Source: Chitinophagaceae bacterium UBA1946
GTDB lineage: Bacteria > Bacteroidota > Bacteroidia > Chitinophagales > Chitinophagaceae
Direction of reading: 5' to 3'
Assembly (NCBI GenBank): GCA_002336815.1
Contig: DDEU01000015.1
Span: 1 to 59,537 of the forward strand
DNA length: 59,537 nt
Numbering within the stretch: the stretch's first letter is position 1; every line of letters starts with the position of its first letter. Positions 7,701 through 16,938 of this stretch are shown here, piece by piece. The notes under the pieces are model-generated. The model did no database searches and was not told where the DNA came from. It saw nothing but the letters and a program-made list of their open reading frames with translations. Both the position numbers and the translations under genes were made by a program.

Positions 7701-10109
7701 TTACTCAAATATCTTTTCTTCCCTGGTAAGCTGACCCAATTCATTCAAGCCTTCCACAATCACCCTTAATCTTTTGCAATTGTCGCTGTTGTAAAATGGC
7801 AGCGTAATGCGGCGAACATTTTTATCAATAAAGATATTGGGCGACCAGAATAAGGTAGTGCGAAAATCTTTTGCCAGCGGATCGTTATTATTGGCACTAT
7901 AGTCGGGCGAATAAAATTCCCTGATCACAGAATAGCCATATAATGTTACAGAAGGCAGACCAGTGAAAGATGAATTGTCGCCACCTTTTTTTGTATAGAT
8001 CGCAATGGCGCCGCCGGCACCACCGCCGATTGCCCCCATGAATGGAGGACGGAAGACCTTTATCAGCGCCACATCAGCCATACTGATCGATTGCAGCATA
8101 CTTAAGTCGCTTTGTGTTTCATTTAAAAAGAAAGTGGTAGGACTTCCACGCCAGGTAGCACTGCCATCGCCGGTTGTGGTGATCTGCAAACCGGCTACTT
8201 TACCCTGCAAATAGGCCAGCACACCAGTGGAACTTCTTGCAAGAGGATCATCTCCTACAGCAAATGAGTAACCATCGCCGCCGCCAAAAAAACCGGATGT
8301 ATATTCTTCTTCAAGCTTTTGCTTTGGCGTCTTTGATTTTGTTTTGATCTTTACCTCATCCATCAATTGCACTTTCACAGCTGCTGCTTCCTGTGTGCGG
8401 CGAAGCGCTGCAAGGTTACCCGTTTTCGCCAATATGCTGCTGTCGGTTTTATCCGGCAGGTACATGTTTCCGAGCAGGCTTTTGCTCAGCAGCGGCGCCT
8501 TTAAAAAACTGCTCTTAAAATTAAACGAAGCGCTGCTGGTAAGATTTTTATCCTTGTCATTACTAAACTGGTAATACAATTTTGCCGTATCAAAAAAGTA
8601 AAGCCCTGATTGTTCAAAATCGCCCTTTTCGCCCAATGGCATCGTAAAAAAGGAAGGCTTTCCGTTCTTTGTTTTGAGGATACCATTGAGATCCCGTCCA
8701 TAATAAGCGGATCTTGAAAGACCGATCACTTTGCCTGAAACGGAAAGATAATTTTCCGGCAGGTAATTGAGTGTTGGCCATTTTTCTGCCAGCAGGTCCT
8801 GCCATTTGAAGCGCCGCCAGCCATTCGTCATCATCACCAGGTCGAGGTGTTGTTTTACAGAATCTTCATCAGCAGAAAAATAATAAGCAGGATTGTATAC
8901 ATATCCTTTCAGATCGCTGCTGAGCAACAATTGGGTAAAAATGTTCTCTTCGTTTTTGCTTACCGGGTTGATATCGGCATCAGTAACGGCAACGGATAGG
9001 TTACTTAATAAAGAACCGCCCACATCAACCTGTATCACGTTGCGGCCACGTTTTACGATATTCTTTTCAACCAGGTGCAGGTCGGTGATAAAGGAATAAT
9101 TATTGTTGTTTACAAATACCAACCGTTCTGCAACCGGCACCATGGCTGCATTAAAAACAGTGATCTGCAATACGCCATCGGGCATACTGTCGGTTACGAT
9201 CGGCGCTGTTACAGTAGTTTTTTTTGCCATGTTGATAAGGGCGCTGTACATCAGGCGCTGCTGCATTTGTGCCACCACCGTAAATTTAGTGAAGGCGGGT
9301 GCTGCAGAATCAGGTCTTGTCAGGGTGAAGTGCAGTTTGTTTTCAGGAAAGCTGGCGGCCAACACTACTCCTTCCTTTTTTGCAGCAGGCAACGGGGTTT
9401 CATGCAACTTGCCCAACTTATCTTTCCATAGAGCTTTATAGGTTTCACCGGCCAATGGCTGCAATGGAAATATTCCCATCCCATCATGAATGGCTGTAAA
9501 AGAAGCAATGACCTTGTTCTTATTGTTTAAAATATCTCCCTTGATAAAAACAGGCGTTCCTTCCTGGTCCGTGGCTTTAAAGGCCACGTGCGATTCGAGT
9601 GATTCGATAAGATCCCCTCCTTCAGGAAAAAACACTAGGCTATATGCAGGAACGATGGCAGTTTTTTTAACGGTCGCTTTTTTAGGAATGATGTTGAGCG
9701 GCTTTACAGATAAAAGACTGGAATCGAAATTCAGCATCCAGGTGGTATAGGCCCGGATAAACAAACGGGTATCGGGCATAGAATCCGGTATCACAAAATC
9801 AGAAGCTCCACCGGATAAAATAACAGGCATCATTTTTCGCTGAAGCACTGTGCCCTTATCATTGATCAGCTCTGCAAACACAGTTTTGCTGATGGCGGAG
9901 GGTAGGTTATCGGCAGCAATATAGGTTTTGAACCAGATGGTTTCACCACTGCTGTAGGCATTTTTATCCGTTTGAATGTAGATCTTCTCCTGTAAATATT
10001 TAGTTTCTGCAGTATTGAGGATATCCGGGATTTCCTGGGCGTTTACTGTGATACGAACGCCTGTGAACAGCAATAAAAAACTAAGTGCTTTATAAAACCT
10101 GGTGTACAT
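7701..10109 (-). CDS. TonB-plug and MG2-domain outer-membrane-associated protein without beta-barrel
   Basis: 802 residues. A signal peptide (MYTRFYKALSFLLLFTGVRITVNA) is followed by an alpha-2-macroglobulin MG2-like domain (EKIYIQTDKNAYSSGETIWF ... TRLFIRAYTTWM), further Ig-like domains, and a TonB-dependent-receptor plug-like domain near the C-terminus (GVLAYLQGKVAGLQI ... GGGAGGAIAIYTKKG). There is no room for a 22-strand barrel after the plug, only about 75 residues. Proteins of this layout are common in Bacteroidota and usually annotated 'TonB-dependent receptor plug domain-containing protein'; their function is unknown, possibly as partners of true TonB receptors. It stands alone between two plus-strand genes. 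Confidence 0.83.
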   Translation of the reverse strand: MYTRFYKALSFLLLFTGVRITVNAQEIPDILNTAETKYLQEKIYIQTDKNAYSSGETIWFKTYIAADNLPSAISKTVFAELINDKGTVLQRKMMPVILSGGASDFVIPDSMPDTRLFIRAYTTWMLNFDSSLLSVKPLNIIPKKATVKKTAIVPAYSLVFFPEGGDLIESLESHVAFKATDQEGTPVFIKGDILNNKNKVIASFTAIHDGMGIFPLQPLAGETYKALWKDKLGKLHETPLPAAKKEGVVLAASFPENKLHFTLTRPDSAAPAFTKFTVVAQMQQRLMYSALINMAKKTTVTAPIVTDSMPDGVLQITVFNAAMVPVAERLVFVNNNNYSFITDLHLVEKNIVKRGRNVIQVDVGGSLLSNLSVAVTDADINPVSKNEENIFTQLLLSSDLKGYVYNPAYYFSADEDSVKQHLDLVMMTNGWRRFKWQDLLAEKWPTLNYLPENYLSVSGKVIGLSRSAYYGRDLNGILKTKNGKPSFFTMPLGEKGDFEQSGLYFFDTAKLYYQFSNDKDKNLTSSASFNFKSSFLKAPLLSKSLLGNMYLPDKTDSSILAKTGNLAALRRTQEAAAVKVQLMDEVKIKTKSKTPKQKLEEEYTSGFFGGGDGYSFAVGDDPLARSSTGVLAYLQGKVAGLQITTTGDGSATWRGSPTTFFLNETQSDLSMLQSISMADVALIKVFRPPFMGAIGGGAGGAIAIYTKKGGDNSSFTGLPSVTLYGYSVIREFYSPDYSANNNDPLAKDFRTTLFWSPNIFIDKNVRRITLPFYNSDNCKRLRVIVEGLNELGQLTREEKIFE

Positions 10110-10258
10110 GAACAGTTATTTGGATTTGATTTATGCCTGTATAATAGAAGCGATAAAGATAACCATAAAAATCCTTGTACTGCCTGCTGTACAAATGCGG
10201 TTTAACATATCCATTACAAACAGCTAACTTTAATTCTGCATCCAATAAACTTTCTCTC

Positions 10259-11122
10259 ATGAAGCAGATACCGGTACTTATCTTCCTGTTGATCTCAACC
10301 GCCGGTTACGGCCAGCTGATCACGGATTCGATATTAGTTGAAGGTCATTACCGGGTCTTTCAATATGTTGAACCGAAAAAAAAGCCAGTCAACGGGAGCC
10401 TGCTTTTTATCATGCATGGCAGCGGAGGCAGCAGCAGTGAGATGATAAAACGGGCTGCCAAATTACAGGCCACTGCTGAAACAGAAAAATTGCTGATCGT
10501 GTACCCCAACGGCTACCAGCATTACTGGAACGAATGCCGTAAATATTCTACAGCAGTTGCCAATAAGGAAGACATTAATGAACAGGCATTCTTTACAGCT
10601 ATGATCGACACCTGCAGTAGGAGATTCCGCATCAATAAGAGCAATGTGTATGCAGCAGGATTTTCCGGGGGCGGACACATGGCCTATAAACTGGGGCTTA
10701 CCATGCCGGGTAAGGTAAAAGCGATCGCCGCTATTGTTGCCAATATGCCCGACTCTGCTTCCTGCGATTGCGCACTGTCAGGCAAAGCCCTGCCTGCGCT
10801 TATCATCAATGGAACGGAGGATAACGTGAACCCCTACAATGGCGGTGAAATGTTCGTGAACAAGGCCAGCTTTGGTGTGGTAAAAAGTACAGAAAACAGT
10901 TTTCATTACTGGGCATCACTGGCAGGTTATACAGGCGATCCTGTAAAAACACTGTTGCCGGATACCGACACTGCCGATCATAAAACCATTGAACAGTACA
11001 GCTACCGTCAGGCCAATAAACCACCTGTTACCTTATTAAAAGTGATCGGTGGCAAACACGATTACCCGGGAGATATTGATGTGTATGTTTACGCCTGGGA
11101 ATTTTTCAGATCATTAAAATAA
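10259..11122 (+). CDS. secreted PHB-depolymerase/LpqC-type esterase
   Basis: 287 residues from the ATG at 10259, chosen because it starts a proper signal peptide (MKQIPVLIFLLISTAGYGQ); the frame extends 28 codons upstream without one. The alpha/beta-hydrolase core has the oxyanion region LLFIMHGSGGSS, the nucleophile elbow GFSGGG (catalytic Ser), a probable acid in NGTEDNVNPYNGG and a His in GGKHDYPGD, all typical of the polyhydroxybutyrate depolymerase/feruloyl esterase (LpqC) family. Members hydrolyse esters of polymers or plant cell-wall phenolics. The substrate is unknown. It lies divergently from the plug-domain gene, with a weak -7-like TAACTTTA about 27 bases upstream of the start. Confidence 0.88.
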   Translation: MKQIPVLIFLLISTAGYGQLITDSILVEGHYRVFQYVEPKKKPVNGSLLFIMHGSGGSSSEMIKRAAKLQATAETEKLLIVYPNGYQHYWNECRKYSTAVANKEDINEQAFFTAMIDTCSRRFRINKSNVYAAGFSGGGHMAYKLGLTMPGKVKAIAAIVANMPDSASCDCALSGKALPALIINGTEDNVNPYNGGEMFVNKASFGVVKSTENSFHYWASLAGYTGDPVKTLLPDTDTADHKTIEQYSYRQANKPPVTLLKVIGGKHDYPGDIDVYVYAWEFFRSLK

Positions 11123-11215
11123 TACCACCGGTAAAACAATAGCACATCCTGTTCACAAATCCACTACATTAGGTGCTTAATTTATTTTATAAAACGGTAT
11201 CACCATAGGATAACA

Positions 11216-13033
11216 TTGGTCTTGTTTGCATTGATTGCATTTTCCAATTTTCATGCAAACGCAAATCATTTCCCCAATCCACCAGGTAAGCACAAAATAA
11301 CATCTATTAGTTTTCAAACCCTGCAGGCGGCGCCAGGTACAGATACTTTAAGTTGCATCATACCCTTCAGTCGTGCCGGCAACCTCATCATCCTGAGAGC
11401 CAAAGCAGACACCACTGATGGCAATTTCATTTTAGATACCGGCGCACCCGGCCTTGTGCTCAACATCACTTATTTCCGCGACTATCCTGCAACGGTTGCA
11501 GAAAATGAAGAACAAACCGGTATCACCGGCGCTGTTGCAGCAGTTACAAAAACGCAGGTAAGCGAATTGGCCCTGGGATGCATTAAAACCAATATGGTTG
11601 CTGCCGACCTGCTCAATCTTGGTCACCTGGAAACTGTAAAAGGAATCAGGATACTCGGCCTGCTGGGGTTATCGGTATTCAAACAATTTGAAATGATCAT
11701 TGATTACGAGAACAGTTTACTCTACCTGCACCGGATCGGGAAAAAGGAAGCTGCCTCTTATAAACATGCAATGCTAAAGGATACCGCCGCCTACAGTACC
11801 GTGCCGATTGAAATATGGAATCATAAAATTTTAACCACTACAGTGCTTGCAGGAAAAAAATTAAAACTGATCATCGATTCCGGTGCCGAGTCGAGCAAAC
11901 CATTGTTCAGTTCGGACAATATTACAGACCCGGCAGAAAAGATCATCTTTACCTCCGATGAAGGAAGTAATGTAACAGCACCTGCCAACCAGGTACACTT
12001 TGGATTCAACCGTTATAAAAACAAGGCACCCTTTGCCGTTAGTGACTCTATCGTCAATTTTTTCCTGCGGGGCAATACCAACGCCAACAGCGTAAAACTG
12101 GCCGGTTCTTTTACAAGGTGGCAACATGGAGCTTTGGCGATGACTAAAACTGACAGTGGCTGGATCGCAAGGGTCAAACTTGCTGCAGGCAAACACCTGT
12201 ATAAATTTATTATCGACGGAAACTGGACGGTAGACAGGGATGATATCAATAACGAGAATGATGGCATGGGCAATGACAACTCGGTATTTTATAAAACCAA
12301 TTATACTTTCAAATTGGATGGGTATTCAACTGCAAAAAGAGTGTACCTGGCCGGCAGTTTTAATGGCTGGCGGGAGAACGAATTGCAGATGCAGCGCACG
12401 CCAACCGGGTGGGCAATACCCGTATATCTTTCTGAAGGCACACATACCTATCGCTTTATCGCCGATGGCAATTGGTTTGCTGATCCTGCCAACCCCGACA
12501 AACTTCCTAACGAATTCAATGAATACAATTCGGTGATCCGTTTAGGCAAACCTTATATATTTAAGCTGGATGGATTTGCCAATGCAAAAAAAATAACGAT
12601 ACTGGGTTCGTTTAACAACTGGAAAGAGGATGAACTTTTTATGAACCGGACCGCTACCGGTTGGGAACTGCCTTATACACTGGGGCCCGGCAGCTATGAA
12701 TACAAGCTAAAGATCGATGATAACTATGCCGGCGACTCCCTTACCCAAGGTAATCTTGCGTTAGTGATCAGTCCCAATTTTACTTTCAGGTTAAAGGGAT
12801 TTGCCGATGCAAAAACCGTTTGTGTAAGTGGCGACATGAACAACTGGAACCCGGTTTCTTTCCGCATGAAACGGCAGGGTGATGAGTGGATATTTAATGC
12901 CCACCTCAACAAAGGGAAGCACATCTATAAATTTGTGATCGATGGTAAATGGATACTTGATCCTGCCAATAAATTATGGGAACAGAATGAATATGGCACC
13001 AACAATTCGGTGCTGTGGATAGAAAATGATTAA
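11216..13033 (+). CDS. retropepsin-like aspartic protease domains fused to four glycogen-binding-like modules
   Basis: 605 residues from TTG at 11216, the only usual start codon near the 5' end. The same frame upstream, from an ATA at 11189, adds a basic stretch (KRYHHR) that would complete a signal peptide ending FSNFHANA, so the true start may be non-standard. Residues 45-180 form one retropepsin-like lobe (FILDTGAPG, Asp74, and ILGLLGLSVF). Residues 200-280 begin a second lobe (LIIDSGAES, Asp221) that lacks the closing 'GLLG' strand. Four AMPK/CBM48-type E-set modules then repeat (VKLAGSFTRW, VYLAGSFNGW, ITILGSFNNW, VCVSGDMNNW, each followed by YKFIIDGNW or a variant). It is probably secreted, with glycan binding targeting the protease; this is inference. 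See findings. Confidence 0.78.
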   Translation: MVLFALIAFSNFHANANHFPNPPGKHKITSISFQTLQAAPGTDTLSCIIPFSRAGNLIILRAKADTTDGNFILDTGAPGLVLNITYFRDYPATVAENEEQTGITGAVAAVTKTQVSELALGCIKTNMVAADLLNLGHLETVKGIRILGLLGLSVFKQFEMIIDYENSLLYLHRIGKKEAASYKHAMLKDTAAYSTVPIEIWNHKILTTTVLAGKKLKLIIDSGAESSKPLFSSDNITDPAEKIIFTSDEGSNVTAPANQVHFGFNRYKNKAPFAVSDSIVNFFLRGNTNANSVKLAGSFTRWQHGALAMTKTDSGWIARVKLAAGKHLYKFIIDGNWTVDRDDINNENDGMGNDNSVFYKTNYTFKLDGYSTAKRVYLAGSFNGWRENELQMQRTPTGWAIPVYLSEGTHTYRFIADGNWFADPANPDKLPNEFNEYNSVIRLGKPYIFKLDGFANAKKITILGSFNNWKEDELFMNRTATGWELPYTLGPGSYEYKLKIDDNYAGDSLTQGNLALVISPNFTFRLKGFADAKTVCVSGDMNNWNPVSFRMKRQGDEWIFNAHLNKGKHIYKFVIDGKWILDPANKLWEQNEYGTNNSVLWIEND

Positions 13034-13415
13034 GGAGTCGGGACTAAAGAGGCTTTTGAAACCAACTACAAATATTTTCTAATATTACCGCTGGCCACAA
13101 CCGGGTTGCTTTCCCGGCGGGTAAAAAAAGTAACACAACCACCAACATAGCTGTAAGCAGGAATGACCTGGAAAGAAAAACTGCTTTCAAAATAAAATAT
13201 TATCCTATAACTTTATAGTCGCTGCCGGCCATAGAACACAGCGCACCCACTAACCTGTTACTACCCCAACCCTACCCTGCGAAAAATGATGACGCTTACA
13301 GAAAGGCATGACGAATGTCAGTTTTTTTTAATACCCCCTTGTAGACCTTTAGTACAGCAAACGATGATAAAGCTTGCAACTATGTTCATCATTTATAAAT
13401 CTAAAACATTTTACA
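13034..13415. other. intergenic region, no gene recognised
   Basis: About 380 bases between the protease fusion and the small helical protein. No conserved frame, tRNA or strong hairpin is visible. The 3' part (13340-13415) is AT-rich and probably holds the promoter of the next gene, but no TAnnTTTG box stands out. Confidence 0.4.
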
Positions 13416-13772
13416 ATGGTTACAGAAACCCAACACCGCACACTCATCGATGAGTGCAAAGCATGGTATGACCAGCTCACTACATACCGCACCAAGCTCA
13501 ATACCCTTAAAAATGAACTATATTATTTTGCACCGGGCAAAACAGAACAGGACACGCTCATCGGCATTGAACACTTTCACAATCAATTTCACATTCAACT
13601 CATCAACATTCACGATCTTAAACACGAGATCAAACACCATGTGGTGGAGGCAGAACGGCATCCAAATTTTGGTCATCGCATACCACATCACTACATAAAA
13701 GACAAACTGGATATGCTGCTGGGCGACCTGGACAAACTGGAAGAAGACTTCCACAACTTTATAAAACAATAA
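13416..13772 (+). CDS. hypothetical helical protein, 118 aa
   Basis: The ATG at 13416 (MVTETQHRTLIDECKAW) is preferred over the frame-opening codon 14 codons upstream because the product begins cleanly there and upstream residues look like untranslated leader. The protein is nearly all alpha-helical, with heptad-like spacing (LTTYRTKLNTLKNELYYF; IKDKLDMLLGDLDKLEEDF), acidic C-terminal part and many His residues (HFHNQFHIQ, IKHHVVEAERHPNFGHRIPHH). It has no signal peptide or membrane segment. I do not recognise the family. It stands alone and is followed by a strong hairpin. Confidence 0.7.
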   Translation: MVTETQHRTLIDECKAWYDQLTTYRTKLNTLKNELYYFAPGKTEQDTLIGIEHFHNQFHIQLINIHDLKHEIKHHVVEAERHPNFGHRIPHHYIKDKLDMLLGDLDKLEEDFHNFIKQ

Positions 13773-13783
13773 CGCCATCTAAT

Positions 13784-13814
13784 CACCAGCCAATCTGCAT
13801 AAGATTGGCTGGTG
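13784..13814 (+). terminator. 12-bp stem hairpin after the small helical protein
   Basis: A perfect 12-base inverted repeat (CACCAGCCAATC at 13784-13795, GATTGGCTGGTG at 13803-13814) with a 7-base loop lies 12 bases past the stop codon. It lacks a long T tract, so it may act as a terminator or as an mRNA 3'-end stabiliser. Confidence 0.6.
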
Positions 13815-14102
13815 GCTTATATGGATGTTCACTTCAAAAGTTCTTATGGCTATGTTCACAAAAAGAGGCTATAAAAAGTGGCTTCCCACTTTTAACAGTA
13901 ACTGGGTTAGCCGCCTCTTTTGGTTCGGTGCCGCCGAAGGCGGAATTCAAAAAAATGCAAAGCATATTTTTTTGAAAGAAGCAAAAGCAGCGGCGTTCCA
14001 GTTACGCATTCCGATAGCTATCGGAACGGCTGTGGAGGCAAACTTTGCAACCTGCAAAACCCCATAAGAAGGTAAAATCTTTCACAATAAAAATTCATTG
14101 CT
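13815..14102. repeat. intergenic segment with two short palindromes
   Basis: The segment contains CCGCC-GAA-GGCGG (13931-13943) and a perfect 18-base palindrome TTCCGATAGCTATCGGAA (14009-14026). An 80-codon plus-strand frame crosses it (13825-14067), but its sequence reads like translated repeat DNA. CCGATAGCTATCGG-type palindromes recur between genes in many Bacteroidota; a variant occurs here at 57451-57464. Their role is unknown. Confidence 0.45.
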
Positions 14103-16235
14103 ATGCCAACCTACGACTCCAACCATGTAAAAAACATCGCCCTGCTCGGGCATGCAGGCTGTGGTAAAACCACTCTTGCCGAATGCATGCTCTTTGAAGC
14201 AGGCATCACAAAAAGACGCGGCAGCATCGCCGGAAAAAATACGGTAAGCGATTACCACGAACTGGAAACAGAAAGACAAAGTTCCGTCTTCTCCTCCCTC
14301 ATGCACACCACCTGGAAGGATTACAAGATCAATATCATCGATACACCCGGCTACGACGATTTCATCGGCGAAGTGATCAGCGCACTGCGGGTGGCCGATA
14401 CCGGTGTGATCGTACTGAATGCCACACAAGGCGTTGAAGTGGGTGCCGACATTATCTGGGAATACACCGATACCTTTAAAACACCTACTGTTTTTGTAGT
14501 AAACAAAGTGGATGCAGATGGCGCAGACTTTGATAAAACCTTACGGGAAGCCAAAACACATTTTGGTGGCAGCGTAGTGGCGGTACAATACCCTGTACAA
14601 ACCGGTGCCGCATTTTACCAGATCATTGATGTGCTGAACATGATCATGTACCAATTTGGCCTGGAAGGCGGCAAACCACAAAAATTGCCCATCCCTGAAA
14701 ACGAGAAAGAAAAAGCAGAACAACTGCACAAAGAACTGATCGAGACCATCGCCAGCAACGACGAAGGCCTGATGGAAAAATATTTCGACAAAGGCGAACT
14801 TACCGAAGAAGAAATGAAAGCCGGCCTGCACACTTCCATGATCAGGCACGACATTTTTCCACTATTCTGTGCATCGGCAGAAAAAGACATGGGCAGCGGA
14901 CGCATCATGAGTTTTATTGATTATGTAGCCCCGGCACCCACTGAAATGCCTCCACAGAAAACAAAAACAGGCGGCACCGTTAGTTGTGATGCGAATGGAC
15001 CAACCTGCCTCTTTATTTTTAAAACCATCATTGAACCACACATCGGCGAATTGAGTTTGTTCAAAGTGTACAGCGGTACCATCAAGGCCGGCAGCGACCT
15101 GGTAAATGAGAACACCGGCGTAACAGAAAAATTCAACCAGCTGTTTTTGCTGGAAGGTCATAACCGTGTGCCGGTGCAGGAACTGGTGGCAGGAGACATC
15201 GGCGCTACCATTAAACTGAAAAGCACCCATGTGAACAACACATTGCACGACAAGGGTGCCAATATAGAACTGGTGCCGATTGAATTCCCTCATCCCAATG
15301 TTACCGTGGCCATCAGCACAGTGAACAAAGGCGACGAAGAAAAATTATCACAGGCATTGCATACACTGCAGGAAGAAGATGCCACCGTGCGGTTTGAAGT
15401 ATCTCCCGAATTAAAACAAACGCTGCTGCACTGCCAGGGAGAACTGCACCTGAAAGTATTGCAATGGAAGATAGATCATATACACAAGCTGGAAGTAAAA
15501 CTGGAGAAACCCAAGATCCCTTACCGGGAAACCATCAGCCGCCGTGCAGAAAGCAACTACCGCCACAAAAAACAAAGCGGTGGAGCCGGACAGTTTGCGG
15601 AAGTGTACATGCGCATTGAGCCATGGTACGAAGGCATGCCTAACCCGGATGGACTTAACCTGCGCAACAAAGAAGAGTTTGACCTTGATTGGGGTGGAAA
15701 GCTCGTATTCTGCAATTGTATTGTTGGTGGCGCTATCGATGCCCGTTTCCTTCCTTCCATCTTAAAAGGTGTAATGGAAAAAATGCAGAATGGTCCGCTC
15801 ACCGGTTGTTATGCACGTGACATACGGGTAAGTGTATACGATGGGAAAATGCACGATGTAGACAGCAATGATATCTCTTTTAAAATTGCAGGACTGCAGG
15901 CTTTCCGCCAGGCATTTATGGAAGCAGATCCGCAATTACTCGAACCCATCTATACCGTGGAAGTGCTTTGTCCTGATGAAATGGTAGGCGCTGTAATGGG
16001 CGATCTGCAAACACGTATGGGCGTAGTTGAAGGCATGGATGCGGAAGGGCATTTTCAAAAGATCGTTGCCAAAGTGCCACTGGCACAGATGCACCAGTAT
16101 TCATCTTCTTTAAGAAGCCTCACACAGGGTCGTGCACGCTTTAACATGCGTTTCGATTCTTATTCACCGGTGGCTTACGAAGTGCAGCGCAAGTTAACTG
16201 AAGCACATAGCAAACATGAATTGGTGATGGAGTGA
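14103..16235 (+). CDS. elongation factor G-like translational GTPase (EF-G2 type)
   Basis: 710 residues, full EF-G length. The GTPase domain has a P-loop GHAGCGKTT (residues 16-24), G3 DTPGY and G4 NKVD. Domains II-V follow, with the domain IV segment YRHKKQSGGAGQFAEVYMRI and domain V CPDEMVGAVMGDLQTRMG. The P-loop has GHAGCGKTT where canonical EF-G has AHIDAGKTT, and the gene is not next to rpsL-rpsG-tuf, so this is the second, EF-G-like class found in many Bacteroidota, whose role (translocation variant, stress translation or ribosome recycling) is not settled. It is single-gene and ends in a clear terminator. Confidence 0.9.
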   Translation: MPTYDSNHVKNIALLGHAGCGKTTLAECMLFEAGITKRRGSIAGKNTVSDYHELETERQSSVFSSLMHTTWKDYKINIIDTPGYDDFIGEVISALRVADTGVIVLNATQGVEVGADIIWEYTDTFKTPTVFVVNKVDADGADFDKTLREAKTHFGGSVVAVQYPVQTGAAFYQIIDVLNMIMYQFGLEGGKPQKLPIPENEKEKAEQLHKELIETIASNDEGLMEKYFDKGELTEEEMKAGLHTSMIRHDIFPLFCASAEKDMGSGRIMSFIDYVAPAPTEMPPQKTKTGGTVSCDANGPTCLFIFKTIIEPHIGELSLFKVYSGTIKAGSDLVNENTGVTEKFNQLFLLEGHNRVPVQELVAGDIGATIKLKSTHVNNTLHDKGANIELVPIEFPHPNVTVAISTVNKGDEEKLSQALHTLQEEDATVRFEVSPELKQTLLHCQGELHLKVLQWKIDHIHKLEVKLEKPKIPYRETISRRAESNYRHKKQSGGAGQFAEVYMRIEPWYEGMPNPDGLNLRNKEEFDLDWGGKLVFCNCIVGGAIDARFLPSILKGVMEKMQNGPLTGCYARDIRVSVYDGKMHDVDSNDISFKIAGLQAFRQAFMEADPQLLEPIYTVEVLCPDEMVGAVMGDLQTRMGVVEGMDAEGHFQKIVAKVPLAQMHQYSSSLRSLTQGRARFNMRFDSYSPVAYEVQRKLTEAHSKHELVME

Positions 16236-16267
16236 TCTTCTATTAGCTCAAATTAAAATAACATCTC

Positions 16268-16303
16268 AAATCTATCCTGGCACTGCCGGGATAGATTTTT
16301 TAT
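16268..16303 (+). terminator. Rho-independent terminator of the EF-G-like gene
   Basis: AAATCTATCC (16268-16277) pairs with GGATAGATTT (16289-16298), and the inner bases TGGC/GCCG extend the stem to about 14 pairs with a 3-base loop. A T-rich run (TTTTTTATTT) follows. Confidence 0.8.
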
Positions 16304-16421
16304 TTAAACAAGTTGCTACAGAAAACCAGCACACTAAATTAGTCGCTCTAACCAGTTTCTTACAATAGGCGAGTGAAAAAGAAGTCGCATTACGACAAGC
16401 AAATTAATAAGGCGGCATCCA

Positions 16422-16706
16422 TCAATGCCCACCAAGAGGCGTTCCGAATAAGCCCACGGCCAGTTCCAGCCAAATGAGCAATAACAACAACAATAATATC
16501 CCGCAAATGAGGATGCGGTATTTTGTTTGCTTTACTTTTCTCAAAACAAACTCACAGGCAAACCCGGTTACAGAAAGCAATACTCCAGCCACCAAAAAAT
16601 CACCGGCTGTCCAGCTTACCTCATCAGTAAAAAGCATTGCTGTCAGCGGGATGAGCAGGAGGATCACGACAATGATCAAGATTATAAAAAGTCTTTTGTT
16701 TTGCAT
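16422..16706 (-). CDS. small three-helix membrane protein, hypothetical
   Basis: 94 residues, almost wholly membrane-embedded: hydrophobic helices at about residues 6-26, 35-54 and 63-87, joined by a short acidic loop (TDEVSW) and a basic one (RKVKQTKYR). This gives an N-in orientation by the positive-inside rule. There is no recognised family motif. On the minus strand a TAGTTTTG (complement of 16741-16748) matches the TAnnTTTG -7 box 35 bases upstream of the ATG. It stands alone between the EF-G-like gene and the LamG protein. Confidence 0.7.
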   Translation of the reverse strand: MQNKRLFIILIIVVILLLIPLTAMLFTDEVSWTAGDFLVAGVLLSVTGFACEFVLRKVKQTKYRILICGILLLLLLLIWLELAVGLFGTPLGGH

Positions 16707-16885
16707 AAATAGCGGAAGGGATCGTAAAACAGGTTCCCTGCAAAACTAAACAAATCATTTTCTATTTCACTGGTATCGATCAAAATGGCAGTTTCAAAAG
16801 ATCACCGGTACTTTTTGTGTGTGAAGTATTTTGATTGATCAAATGCTGTCCATGCACATTCACTGTGATTTGTCCTTATTGCAAA

Positions 16886-16912
16886 AGGGGTTCGTGAAAA
16901 ACACGAACCCTT
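16886..16912 (-). terminator. hairpin terminator downstream of LamG/GEVED gene
   Basis: An 11-pair stem with a 5-base loop (arms 16886-16896 and 16902-16912, core GGGTTCGTG/CACGAACCC). On the minus strand it is followed by CTTTTGC, consistent with a terminator for the gene that ends at 16939. Confidence 0.6.
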
Positions 16913-16938
16913 ATAAAAGAATTTAGAAAATTGCCGGA

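Noticed and set aside
9075..9441. Long open frames antisense to the plug-domain gene
   Set aside because: They lie wholly within a convincing gene on the other strand and have no features of their own.
13825..14067. 80-codon plus-strand open frame before the EF-G-like gene
   Set aside because: It is made largely of palindromic repeat DNA (GCCGCCGAAGGCGG and CCGATAGCTATCGG), with no recognisable protein features.
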